Positions 45,374 through 53,582 of a stretch of 64,000 nt of DNA are shown in pieces; position 1 is the stretch's first letter, and every line of letters starts with the position of its first letter. Position numbers and translations under genes: made by a program. The notes beneath the pieces were generated by a model. It saw only the letters and a program-made list of their open reading frames with translations, did not search any database and was not told the DNA's origin. Source of the stretch: JAJZVS01 sp963708095 (GTDB lineage Bacteria; Pseudomonadota; Alphaproteobacteria; Acetobacterales; Acetobacteraceae); NCBI GenBank assembly GCA_963708095.1, contig OY970182.1:4216001-4280000 (forward strand), in the 5' to 3' direction.

Positions 45374-45847
45374 ATGCGGCTCGAATACTTCCAGATGGTC
45401 GACCGGGTCGTGGCGCTCGACCCGGCCGGCGGCACGGTCCGCGCCGACTGCCGCGTGCCCGAGGAAAGCCCGGTCTTCGAGGGGCACTTCCCCGGCCATC
45501 CGCTGCTGCCCGGTGTGCTGATGATTGAGACCCTGGCGCAGACCGGCGGCTGGCTGCTGCTCGCCCGGGCGCGCTTCGAGCGGATGGTCTTTCTCGCCCA
45601 GGTGCGCGAAGCCAAGCTGCGCGCCTTCGTCTCCCCCGGCCGGGCGCTGGTGGCGTCCGCCCGGCTGGTCCACGACGGCTCCGGCTATGCGGTGATGGAA
45701 GGGCGGCTGGAGGCGGACGGCAAGCCGGTGGCGGACACCGAGCTCACCTTCCGCGTCGTCCCGTTCCCGACACGGGAACTGCGCGGCCAGATGCTGGACG
45801 CGGCCCGCCGGGTCGGTGTGGCGGAGGAGTGGTGGCATGCCGGCTGA
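45374..45847 (+). CDS. fabZXL: 3-hydroxyacyl-ACP dehydratase FabZXL
   Basis: 157 residues. Hot-dog fold with the catalytic motif EGHFPGHPLLPGVLMIE (His38) and AQTGGWLLLARARF behind it, as in FabZ/FabA-type dehydratases. Begins MRLEYFQMVDRVVALD. In the acpXL cluster it removes water during elongation of the very long acyl chain. ATG 45374 sits just past the intra-operon terminator. Its stop overlaps the fabF2XL start. Confidence 0.92.
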   Translation: MRLEYFQMVDRVVALDPAGGTVRADCRVPEESPVFEGHFPGHPLLPGVLMIETLAQTGGWLLLARARFERMVFLAQVREAKLRAFVSPGRALVASARLVHDGSGYAVMEGRLEADGKPVADTELTFRVVPFPTRELRGQMLDAARRVGVAEEWWHAG

Positions 45848-47024
45848 ACGCGATGCGGTGATCACCGGGATCGGGCTCGTCTCCTCTCTTGGCGAGGGAG
45901 CGGAGGCGCATCTGGCGGCGCTGCGCGGGGACGATTTTCGTCCGGTGATCGATGCCGAGAGCTTCCCCCCTTACCCTCTGCACCCGCTGCCGCCGATCGA
46001 ATTCGACCGCCAGATCCCGAAGCGCGGGGACCAGCGGCAGATGGAGACCTGGCAGCGGCTCGGCACTTACGCTGCCGGGCTGGCGCTGGACCAGGCCGGG
46101 GTGAAGGGCCAGGCGGCGCTGCTGGAGCGGATGGACATGATCGTCGCCGCCGGCGGCGGCGAGCGCGATCCGGCCGCCGATGCGGCGATCTTGACCGACC
46201 TGCCCGGCGCGGCCGATCCCGAGCTGCTGCTGAACCGGCGGCTGCTGTCCGACCTGCGCCCGACCCTGTTCCTGGCCCAGCTTTCGAACCTGCTGGCCGG
46301 CAACATCTCGATCGTGCACGGCGTCGTGGGCGGCTCGCGCAGCTTCATGGGCGAGGAATCTGCCGGCGCCGAAGCGGTCCGCGTGGCCGTGGCGCGCATC
46401 GCCGCCGGCCAGGGCGACCTGTTCCTGGTCGGCGGCGCCTTCGCTCCGTCCCGCCCTGAAGTGCTGCTGCACTACGAGATGGCAGGGCTGCTGTGGAAGC
46501 GCCCCTGGGCGCCGGTCTGGGCGCGCCAGGGCGGCGGGGGCGGTCTGGTCCTGGGCACGCTCGGCTGTTTCTTGGTGATCGAGAGCCGCGCCCACGCGGC
46601 CGTCCGCGGTGCCGCGCCCAAGGCGACGATCGACGCGGTCATCACCGACCGCTGCCGCCGGCGCCCGGGCGAGGCAACGGCGAATGCCGCGCGCCAGGTG
46701 GCGGCGCTGGATGGGCGCTTCGACCCGGCGGCCACGGCGGTGATCTCCGCCGCCTCCGGCCTTGCCGCGCCGACCGCGGAGGAACGCGACTGGCTGGCCG
46801 GGCTGCACCTGCCGGTGCGCGCCGCCGGAACCGCCTTGGGCCACAGCGTCGAATCCGCTTTCCCGGCCGCACTCGCGCTGGCCGCTCTGGCGGTGGGCGA
46901 GCAGCGGCTGTTTCCGCCGCTGGAGCCGGGCGAGGCGCCGATGGACGCGCCGCTCGGCCAAGCGCTGGTGAGCGGCTGGGGCCATTGGCGCGGCGAGGCG
47001 CTCGGCCTCGTGACTGCGGCCTAG
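45837..47024 (+). CDS. fabF2XL: Beta-ketoacyl-ACP synthase-like FabF2XL, active site degenerate
   Basis: 395 residues from ATG 45837, 11 bases inside fabZXL. Thiolase-fold opening AVITGIGLVSSLGEGAEAHL. The region where KAS enzymes have the TACxSG nucleophile reads SRSFMGEESAGAEAV without Cys, and the NAHGTGT histidine is replaced by SAASGLAAPTAEE; only GHSVESAFPA near the end resembles the second His loop. It is therefore chain-length-factor-like and probably pairs with the intact FabF1XL encoded next. This fits the rhizobial cluster order acpXL-fabZ-fabF2-fabF1. Confidence 0.88.
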   Translation: MPAERDAVITGIGLVSSLGEGAEAHLAALRGDDFRPVIDAESFPPYPLHPLPPIEFDRQIPKRGDQRQMETWQRLGTYAAGLALDQAGVKGQAALLERMDMIVAAGGGERDPAADAAILTDLPGAADPELLLNRRLLSDLRPTLFLAQLSNLLAGNISIVHGVVGGSRSFMGEESAGAEAVRVAVARIAAGQGDLFLVGGAFAPSRPEVLLHYEMAGLLWKRPWAPVWARQGGGGGLVLGTLGCFLVIESRAHAAVRGAAPKATIDAVITDRCRRRPGEATANAARQVAALDGRFDPAATAVISAASGLAAPTAEERDWLAGLHLPVRAAGTALGHSVESAFPAALALAALAVGEQRLFPPLEPGEAPMDAPLGQALVSGWGHWRGEALGLVTAA

Positions 47025-47105
47025 GATGGCGCTGCGGACAGCATGGTGCGCCCCACATACGGGGAGCGTGCAGGGATTTCGGAAGCCAGCGATGGGGGGG
47101 CGGTG

Positions 47106-48386
47106 ATGCCGGCAGACACGGACAGCCAGGGCCGCCCGATCGTCGTGGTGACCGGGATCGGCGTCATTACGTCGCTCGGCCAGGGGGTCGCGGACAATTG
47201 GGGCGCGCTCACCGCCGGGCGCTCCGGGCTCAAGCGGATCAGCCGTTTCCCGCTCGAAGGGCTGCGCACCACAGTCGCCGGGTCGATCGACTTCGTGCGG
47301 TTGCCGGAGTTCTCCACCCCGGCGCTGTCGGAGGCGATCGCCGCTAGCGCGATCGAGGAAGCCGTCGCGATGGCGGCGGTCGGGTCCAAGGGGGCGTTCC
47401 CCGGGCCGCTGTTCCTCGCCTTGCCGCCGGTGGAACTGGAATGGCCGCAACGTCGCGCGCTCGCCGCCGCATCCGGTGCTGCCGGACCAGTCGGTTACCC
47501 CGAACTGCTGCGCGGCGCCGCCGCCGGCGGCTTCGCCGCCACCTACGAGCGTTTCCTGTTCGCCTCCGTCGGCGAGCACCTGGCCGAGCGCTTCGGCACG
47601 CGCGGCGTGCCGATCGAGGTCTCGACCGCCTGCGCCTCCGGCGCCACTGCGATCCAGCTCGGCGTCGAGGCGATCCGCCGCGGCGAGACAGACGTGGCGC
47701 TGGCCGTCGGCACCGATGCGTCGGTGAACGTAGAGGCGCTGATTCGCTTCTCCCTGCTCTCGGCACTGTCCACCCGCAACGACCCGCCGGCAGCGGCGGC
47801 GCGGCCGTTCAGCAAGGACCGCGACGGGTTCGTGATGGCCGAGGGCGCCGGCGCGCTGGTGCTGGAAAGCCTCGCCCATGCCCGCGCTCGCGGCGCCACG
47901 ATCCTCGGCGTCCTGGAAGGCTGCGGCGAACACGCGGACAGTTTCCATCGCACCCGGTCTTCCCCCGACGGCAAGCCGATCATCGCCTGCATGAACCGTG
48001 CGATCGCCGATGCCGGCCTGGCGCCCGAGCAGATCGGCTATGTGAACGCGCACGGCACCGGCACGCCGGAGAACGACAAGATGGAATGGCAGTGCCTCGC
48101 CGCCGTGTTCGGCGCGCAGGCCGGGACATTGCCCGTCTCTTCCAACAAATCCATGATCGGGCACACCCTGTCGGCCGCGGGCGCGATCGAGGCGGTATTC
48201 ACTCTGCTCAGCCTGCGCCATGGCCTGCTGCCGCCGACCATCAACCACGACATCCCCGACCCGGCGCTGCCGATCGACTGCGTGCCGAACGTTGCGCGCG
48301 CCGCCGACGTCGCGCACGCGCTGTCCAACTCGTTCGGCTTCGGCGGGCAGAACGTGTCGCTGGTGCTGGGACGGGAGCCGGCCTGA
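47106..48386 (+). CDS. fabF1XL: Beta-ketoacyl-ACP synthase FabF1XL
   Basis: 426 residues from ATG 47106 (in-frame ATG 47043 also possible). The Cys-His-His triad is complete: VSTACASGATAIQLG, NAHGTGTPENDKMEW and GHTLSAAGAIEAVF. The condensing enzyme that extends the AcpXL-bound chain, presumably with FabF2XL as partner. 81 bases after fabF2XL and 1 base before adh2XL. Length and motif order are normal for the FabF/KAS II branch. Confidence 0.93.
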   Translation: MPADTDSQGRPIVVVTGIGVITSLGQGVADNWGALTAGRSGLKRISRFPLEGLRTTVAGSIDFVRLPEFSTPALSEAIAASAIEEAVAMAAVGSKGAFPGPLFLALPPVELEWPQRRALAAASGAAGPVGYPELLRGAAAGGFAATYERFLFASVGEHLAERFGTRGVPIEVSTACASGATAIQLGVEAIRRGETDVALAVGTDASVNVEALIRFSLLSALSTRNDPPAAAARPFSKDRDGFVMAEGAGALVLESLAHARARGATILGVLEGCGEHADSFHRTRSSPDGKPIIACMNRAIADAGLAPEQIGYVNAHGTGTPENDKMEWQCLAAVFGAQAGTLPVSSNKSMIGHTLSAAGAIEAVFTLLSLRHGLLPPTINHDIPDPALPIDCVPNVARAADVAHALSNSFGFGGQNVSLVLGREPA

Positions 48387-48387
48387 A

Positions 48388-49410
48388 ATGCGCGCCCTGC
48401 TGCTGCGCGGCGACCGCGACCTGGCGCTGGAGGACATTCCTCCCCCGCCGCCGCCCGGACCCGGCGAGCTCGGCCTGCGCGTACGTGCCGTGGCGCTCAA
48501 CCATATCGACGTTTGGGGCTACCGCGGCATGGCCTTCGCCAAGCGCCGCTTTCCGCTCGCCGTCGGCGCCGAGGCGGTGGCGGAAGTGACCGCGATCGGC
48601 GATGGCGTGAGCGGCTTCGCCGCCGGCGACCGTGTGGTGCCCTACGCCGCCCTGGTTTGCGGGGCCTGCCGCGCCTGCCGCGAAGGGCGCGAGAACCTGT
48701 GCGAAAACCCGGCCGGCGTGCGCGGCTTCCATATCGACGGCTTCGCCGCGGAATGCACCAACCATCCGGCCCGGCTCGCAGTGAAAGTGCCTGCCGGCGT
48801 CGCGACCGAAGATGCCGCCTGCGTCGCAGTCGCCTACGCCACCGTGGAACACATGCTGTTCGACAACGCGCGGCTGGAACCGGGCGAATGGATCCTGGTC
48901 CACGCCGGCGGATCGGGAATCGGCAGCATCGCCATCCGGATCGCGAAATCGCTCGGCAGCACCGTGATCACTACGGTGGGCGGAGCAGAAAAAGCGGCCA
49001 AGGCACAGGCGCTCGGCGCCGATCACGTGATCGACTACCAGACGGAACGGTTCGAAGGCGTGGTGCGCAAACTTACCGCCAAGCGCGGCGTGGACGTGGT
49101 GTTCGAGCACGTCGGTGCCGACACCTGGGCCGGCTCGCTGCTGTCGCTGAAACGCGGCGGAAGGCTCGTGACCTGCGGAGCCACGTCGGGCCCGTCCGGC
49201 AGCATCAACCTGATGCAATTGTTCCAGCAACAATACCGCATCATCGGCTCGTTCGGTTCCCCGTTGGGCGCAACGGCGCGCGCCCTGGACCGCATCGCCA
49301 CCGGCGTGCGGCCGGTGATCGACAGCACCTACCCCCTGACCGACGTACGCGCCGGCCTCGACCGCCTCGAACGCCGCGACGTCTTCGGCAAAATCCTGGT
49401 GACGCTCTGA
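48388..49410 (+). CDS. adh2XL: Zinc-type alcohol dehydrogenase/enoyl reductase-like Adh2XL
   Basis: 340 residues, MDR superfamily. N-terminal GroES-like domain with the structural-zinc cysteine cluster CGACRACREGRENLCENP, then the Rossmann fold (AGGSGIGSIAIRIAKSLGS; the GxGxxG turn is GGSGIGSI) and GADHVIDYQ. Fifth gene of the acpXL cluster; in Rhizobium the homologue is thought to act as enoyl-reductase or oxidoreductase in long-chain synthesis, unproven here. A one-base gap after fabF1XL indicates co-transcription. The large inverted repeat follows immediately. Confidence 0.9.
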   Translation: MRALLLRGDRDLALEDIPPPPPPGPGELGLRVRAVALNHIDVWGYRGMAFAKRRFPLAVGAEAVAEVTAIGDGVSGFAAGDRVVPYAALVCGACRACREGRENLCENPAGVRGFHIDGFAAECTNHPARLAVKVPAGVATEDAACVAVAYATVEHMLFDNARLEPGEWILVHAGGSGIGSIAIRIAKSLGSTVITTVGGAEKAAKAQALGADHVIDYQTERFEGVVRKLTAKRGVDVVFEHVGADTWAGSLLSLKRGGRLVTCGATSGPSGSINLMQLFQQQYRIIGSFGSPLGATARALDRIATGVRPVIDSTYPLTDVRAGLDRLERRDVFGKILVTL

Positions 49411-49415
49411 TCACT

Positions 49416-49770
49416 GGGGTTCCCTGTGCTGCGGGCAGGCAAGCAAGGCCAGGGGGGCTCTGCCCCCCTGGACCCCCTGCAAGGGAACGCGTCCCCTGGA
49501 CCCCAATCTGTTTTGGTTCCGTGCGTGTGGGGGGTGTCGCGGCTGGGCGGGCGGCAGCGGGGCGGCTTGGAGTGCGGCCAGGGACCGGGCGCATAGGCGC
49601 CCGGTCCCTGCCGCACTCCAAGCCGCCCCGCTGCCGCCCGCCCAGCCGCGACACCCCCCACACGCACGGAACCAAAACAGATTGGGGTCCAGGGGCGAGC
49701 CCTTGGCGGGGGTCCAGGGGGCAGCGCCCCCTGGCCTTGCTTGCTTACCCGCAGCGCAAGGAACCCCAAC
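49416..49770. repeat. Large inverted repeat (about 355 bp) in the lipid A operon
   Basis: Two ~175-base arms meet at the loop ATAG (49593-49596). The inner ~95 bases per arm (49488-49592 against 49597-49701) are perfectly complementary but for a one-base bulge near 49578. They include ATCTGTTTTGGTTCCGTGCG, GTGTCGCGGCTGGGCGGGCG and GGACCGGGCGC. Outer parts diverge moderately and contain GCAAGGCCAGGGGG hairpins. It fills the adh2XL-lpxXL gap and supplies AAGGAA near lpxXL. Half-copies occur at 23294-23425 and 59991-60021. No gene inside. Confidence 0.9.
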
Positions 49771-49771
49771 G

Positions 49772-50665
49772 ATGAGCCGTCGCCGGGGATTTGCCGATCG
49801 CGTCGTGGGCGGCGCGATGTCGTTGCTGATCCGTGCGCTGGCGGCGGGCGATCCGGATCGGGTGGCGGATATCTGTGCGGCGGCGGCCCGATGGGTCGGG
49901 CCGTTGCTGCCGGCGCATCGGGTGGGTCTGGCCAATTTGCGCGCGGCCTATCCCGACGCCGATCCTGCCTGGGTGCGGGCTGTTTTGCGTGGGGCTTGGG
50001 ACAATCTCGGCCGGTTGGGCGGAGAGTACGTGCATCTCGGGCGGTTGTGGGATTACGATCCCGCGCATCCAGACAGCGGACGGATCGTTACCGATGCGGA
50101 GCCGTTGTTCCAGGAACTGGCCGACGACGGCAAGCCGGCGCTGTGTTTTGCCGCGCATCTGGCGAATTGGGAGCTGCCGGCGGTTGCGGCGGCGGCGCAT
50201 GGGTTGCCGTCGGCGGTGGTGTATCGGATGCCCAACAATCGCGCGGCGGCAGCGGAGATCATGCGCATCCGCGCGCCGTTGATGGGGCGGCTGATCCGCA
50301 CGCGGCCGGAGGCGGCGTTCGAGATGGCCGGTTCGCTCGAGCGCGGCGAGCATCTGGGGATGCTGGTCGATCAGCGTTTCGGGCGCGGGGTCGAGGTGAC
50401 GTTCTTCGGTCGTCCCTGCACGGCGAATCCGACGATCGCGCGACTGGCGCGGCAGTTCGACTGCCCGGTGATCGGGGTGCGGGTGGTGCGGCTGCCGGGG
50501 CGGAAGTTCCGGATCGATGCGACCGGACCGCTCGCGTTGCCGCGGGACGCCGAGGGGCGGATCGATGTGGCCGGCAGCACACGGATGATCACCGGTATCG
50601 TGGAAGGGTGGATTCGCGAGCATCCCGAGCAGTGGCTGTGGTTCCATCGCCGCTGGCGGAGGTGA
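49772..50665 (+). CDS. lpxXL: Very-long-chain acyltransferase LpxXL (HtrB/LpxL family)
   Basis: 297 residues from ATG 49772, preceded by AAGGAA at the edge of the inverted repeat. The catalytic HX4E motif is HLANWE (His129, Glu134), followed by RMPNNRAAAAEI and the MLVDQRFGRGVEVTFFGRPC block of late lipid A acyltransferases. In the acpXL cluster it transfers the AcpXL-bound very-long-chain acyl group to lipid A at the inner membrane. Final gene of the six-gene set; no sign of other genes sharing the transcript. Confidence 0.92.
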   Translation: MSRRRGFADRVVGGAMSLLIRALAAGDPDRVADICAAAARWVGPLLPAHRVGLANLRAAYPDADPAWVRAVLRGAWDNLGRLGGEYVHLGRLWDYDPAHPDSGRIVTDAEPLFQELADDGKPALCFAAHLANWELPAVAAAAHGLPSAVVYRMPNNRAAAAEIMRIRAPLMGRLIRTRPEAAFEMAGSLERGEHLGMLVDQRFGRGVEVTFFGRPCTANPTIARLARQFDCPVIGVRVVRLPGRKFRIDATGPLALPRDAEGRIDVAGSTRMITGIVEGWIREHPEQWLWFHRRWRR

Positions 50666-50825
50666 ACCGCCTCTCGCGCGGCAATCCCCTGAATGCCCGG
50701 TGCGTGCGTCGCCCCCGGACACGCCGGCGCCGGGCGATCGGCCGTCGGGGGGGTGTGGTGGCCTCGGCGCGGGCGCGCGAGTACCCTGCCCCGTGGAACG
50801 ACGATCCCGAATGGAGTCCGTATCG

Positions 50826-51380
50826 ATGTCCCGCTGCCCGTTCCCGTGCTTTGCCCTGCTTGCACTTGGCGTCCTGGCGCCGGCCGGGGCCGTCTTCGCC
50901 GCGCCACCGCCGGTAGCGAACGCACCCTATCTGCCGGGGTTCGACGCTGCCGTCCGCGCCCACCCCGCACCGCCTCCGCCGACACCGGCCCCCGCCGCAC
51001 CGGCACAAGCTCCGGCGGGCGATGTGGGGAGCCCCGAAGGGACGCTGGCAGCGGGGCTCGGCCTGGACTCCTCCGCCTCCGACTATATGGCCGCCGCCGC
51101 CCAGGCGGTGGCGCAGCAGCAGGGCGATGTGGCGCTGAAGCTGCTCGGTCGGGCGGAGACCCGACTGATCAGCCGCTCGGTGCCGCTGTACCAGACCCAC
51201 AACCCATCGGAAGACCCCGCGGTGCGGCAGATCGAGCAGGCGCGGGCCGCGGTGCGCGCCAGCGACTTCGCCACCGCCGCGGCGGTGATCGCCCGCGCCA
51301 CGCCGCTGGTGACGCAAGAGGAGAACGCACCGCCGCCGAACCCGCCGGTCGGGCTGCCGACGGCGCCGCCCCCTGGCTGA
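50826..51380 (+). CDS. Small secreted protein, unknown function
   Basis: 184 residues from ATG 50826 (GGAG 8 bases upstream). A signal peptide is evident (CFALLALGVLAPAGAVFAAPP), possibly cleaved after AVFA. The mature part has a Pro/Ala-rich spacer (PPPTPAPAAPAQAPAG), then a helical region DYMAAAAQAVAQQQGDVALKLLGRAETR whose heptads suggest tetratricopeptide-like helices, and ends in Pro. Periplasmic. It precedes a flavin oxidoreductase by 18 bases, which may be coincidence. Confidence 0.62.
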   Translation: MSRCPFPCFALLALGVLAPAGAVFAAPPPVANAPYLPGFDAAVRAHPAPPPPTPAPAAPAQAPAGDVGSPEGTLAAGLGLDSSASDYMAAAAQAVAQQQGDVALKLLGRAETRLISRSVPLYQTHNPSEDPAVRQIEQARAAVRASDFATAAAVIARATPLVTQEENAPPPNPPVGLPTAPPPG

Positions 51381-51398
51381 CCGGCAAGAAGAACGATC

Positions 51399-52430
51399 AT
51401 GCGCGTTTCGATGGTGCTGCCGGTGGAGGATTGGCGTGCCTGCGGCCCCACCGCGCGCGCGGCGGAGGAGGACGGGTTCGACGTCGTTACCGCCAACGAA
51501 CTCCGCCACGACCCGTTCGCCCCGCTCGCTTTCGCTGCCCTGGCGACGGAACGCGTGCAGCTTGCCACCTCCGTCGCCATCGCCTTCCCGCGCAGCCCGA
51601 TGATCGTGGCGGGTCAGGCGTGGGATCTGCAACGACATGCGCGTGGACGCTTCGTGCTCGGCCTCGGCAGCCAGGTAAAGGCGCATAACGAGCGGCGGTT
51701 CAGCGTGCCGTGGATCGCGCCGGCGGCGCGCATGGGCGAGTACATCGCCGCGCTGCGGGCAATCTTCCGCTGTTGGGAAACCGGAGAGAAGCTCGATTAT
51801 CGCGGCAAATACTACAGCTTCACCCTGATGACGCCGGAATTCACGCCGCCCAAACTGGGCCTGGCGCCGCCGGCGCTGGCGCTCGCCGCGGTCGGGCCGC
51901 TGATGCTGAAGATCGCGGCGCGGGACGCCGACAGCGTGCGGCTGCATGGGTTCGCGACGCGCGCTTATCTGGAACAGCTCGTGCACCCGTTGTTGGCGGC
52001 GGAGCTTGCCGCCGCCGGCAAGTCGTTCGACCGGTTCGAGGTCACCGGCGGCGGCTTCGTCGCCACCGGTCCGGATGCGGCCGCGGTGCGTGCGGCAGCG
52101 GAGAAGGTCCGCTATCGGGTGGCTTTCTACGGTTCCACGCCCGCCTATCGCGGCGTCTTCGATCTGCATGGAATGGCCGATCTCGGTGTGCGGCTGAACG
52201 CACTGTCGCGCGAAGGCAAGTGGGCGGAGATGGCGGCGCTGATCTCCGACGACGTGCTCGACCTGTTCTGCGCCCGCGCGCCGTACGACGGGCTGGCGGA
52301 AGCGGTGCGGCAACGGTTCGGCGGGCTCGTCGATACGATCGCGCTGGACTTCCCGCCCGACGTTCCGCCCGCGACCCGCCGTGCCGTGGTGGCAGCGATC
52401 CAGGCGATCCCGCACCGGTTTACCGGATAG
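51399..52430 (+). CDS. LLM-class flavin oxidoreductase (F420-type branch)
   Basis: 343 residues. N-terminal strand MRVSMVLPVEDWRACGPTA, then the flavin-binding loop RHARGRFVLGLGSQVKAHNERRFS, and the conserved C-terminal block. The pattern resembles the TIGR03617-like F420-dependent group of the luciferase superfamily, better than the NtaA type at 3993. Followed 145 bases later by a 2-hydroxyacid dehydrogenase and gentisate dioxygenase, which suggests a small oxidative pathway. Substrate and cofactor uncertain. Confidence 0.82.
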   Translation: MRVSMVLPVEDWRACGPTARAAEEDGFDVVTANELRHDPFAPLAFAALATERVQLATSVAIAFPRSPMIVAGQAWDLQRHARGRFVLGLGSQVKAHNERRFSVPWIAPAARMGEYIAALRAIFRCWETGEKLDYRGKYYSFTLMTPEFTPPKLGLAPPALALAAVGPLMLKIAARDADSVRLHGFATRAYLEQLVHPLLAAELAAAGKSFDRFEVTGGGFVATGPDAAAVRAAAEKVRYRVAFYGSTPAYRGVFDLHGMADLGVRLNALSREGKWAEMAALISDDVLDLFCARAPYDGLAEAVRQRFGGLVDTIALDFPPDVPPATRRAVVAAIQAIPHRFTG

Positions 52431-52575
52431 GAAGCGGCGGGACCCTGGTCCTCCCGCGACGCCGTTTGAACGACGCCGGGCGGCGTGTGCGGAGGCAGGC
52501 TGACGGCGCCAGGCCTGCGCTTGCGTCCGGCCTGGCCCCGCTCCACCTTCCTCCCGAAACTCAAGGGAGGACACC

Positions 52576-53556
52576 ATGGTCAAAGTTGCCGTTCTCGACG
52601 ACTGGCAGGGGGTCGCGCGCCGGTCGGCCGACTGGTCGCAGCTGGAAGCGCGCGCCGAGGTCACGTTCTTCGCCGACGCCTTCGCCACCGAGGACGCCGC
52701 TGCCGCCGCGCTGGCCGATTTCGAGATCCTGCTGGCGATGCGCGAGCGGACGCATTTCACCGCCTCGCTGCTGAAGCGCCTGCCGAAGCTGAAGATGCTG
52801 GGTACCACCAGCGCCCGCACCCTGTCGCTCGACATGGCAACCGCGACCGCGCGCGGCGTCGTGGTGTGCAACACTGGCAGCGGTCCGGGTTCCGCGGCGA
52901 CCGCGGAGATCGCGCTTGCGCTGATGCTCGCCGCCTTCCGCGGGCTGCCGACCGGGGACGCGAATATCCGTGCCGGGCGGTTCCAGCAGAGTGTGCCGGT
53001 AGGCATGGCGGCGGAGGGCAAGACGCTCGGCGTGATCGGACTCGGCAAGATCGGAGCGCGGCTGGCACGCTACGGCCGCGCGCTCGGGATGGACGTGCTG
53101 GCCTGGAGCCAGAACCTGACTGCGGAGAAGGCCGCTGCCGAGGGCGCCACCCTCGTCGCCAAGGACGAGTTGCTGGCGCGGTCGGATGCGGTCACGTTGC
53201 ATCTGGTGCTCTCGGAGCGCACGCGCGGGCTGATCGGCGCGGCGGAGCTGGCGCGGATGAAACGCGGCGCGGTGCTGGTGAACACCTCGCGCGGTCCGCT
53301 GGTGGACGAGGCGGCGCTTCTCGCCGCGCTGCGCGAAGGGCGGATCACCGCCGGGCTCGATGTGTACGATATCGAGCCGTTGTCGTCGGGACATCCGCTG
53401 CGCACCGCACCGAACACGGTGCTGACGCCGCATCTCGGTTACGGCGTGCGCGAGGTATGGTCGCAGTTCTATCCGGAAAGCGTGCAGAACGCGCTCGCCT
53501 TCCTGGACGGCAAGCCGGTCCGGGTAATGAACCCCGAGGTGCTGCAGACGGCCTGA
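52576..53556 (+). CDS. D-2-hydroxyacid dehydrogenase family protein
   Basis: 326 residues. Nucleotide-binding GxGxxG turn in LGVIGLGKIGARLARYG, substrate Arg and catalytic Glu/His spread over LVNTSRGPLVDEAALL, and ITAGLDVYDIEPLS plus VLTPHLGYG. All catalytic residues are kept. It oxidises or reduces a 2-hydroxy/2-oxo acid with NAD(H). It is 26 bases upstream of the gentisate dioxygenase, so the two are likely cotranscribed. AGGGAGGACACC directly upstream of ATG 52576 is a good ribosome-binding site. Distinct from serA at 58373. Confidence 0.88.
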   Translation: MVKVAVLDDWQGVARRSADWSQLEARAEVTFFADAFATEDAAAAALADFEILLAMRERTHFTASLLKRLPKLKMLGTTSARTLSLDMATATARGVVVCNTGSGPGSAATAEIALALMLAAFRGLPTGDANIRAGRFQQSVPVGMAAEGKTLGVIGLGKIGARLARYGRALGMDVLAWSQNLTAEKAAAEGATLVAKDELLARSDAVTLHLVLSERTRGLIGAAELARMKRGAVLVNTSRGPLVDEAALLAALREGRITAGLDVYDIEPLSSGHPLRTAPNTVLTPHLGYGVREVWSQFYPESVQNALAFLDGKPVRVMNPEVLQTA

Positions 53557-53582
53557 GGCCGCGGGTCTGCAAGGAGACAGTC

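Noticed and set aside
45744..48500. A 918-residue minus-strand frame opposite fabZXL-fabF1XL
   Set aside because: Shadow of three clear fatty-acid genes; no motif, Gln/Arg-rich composition.
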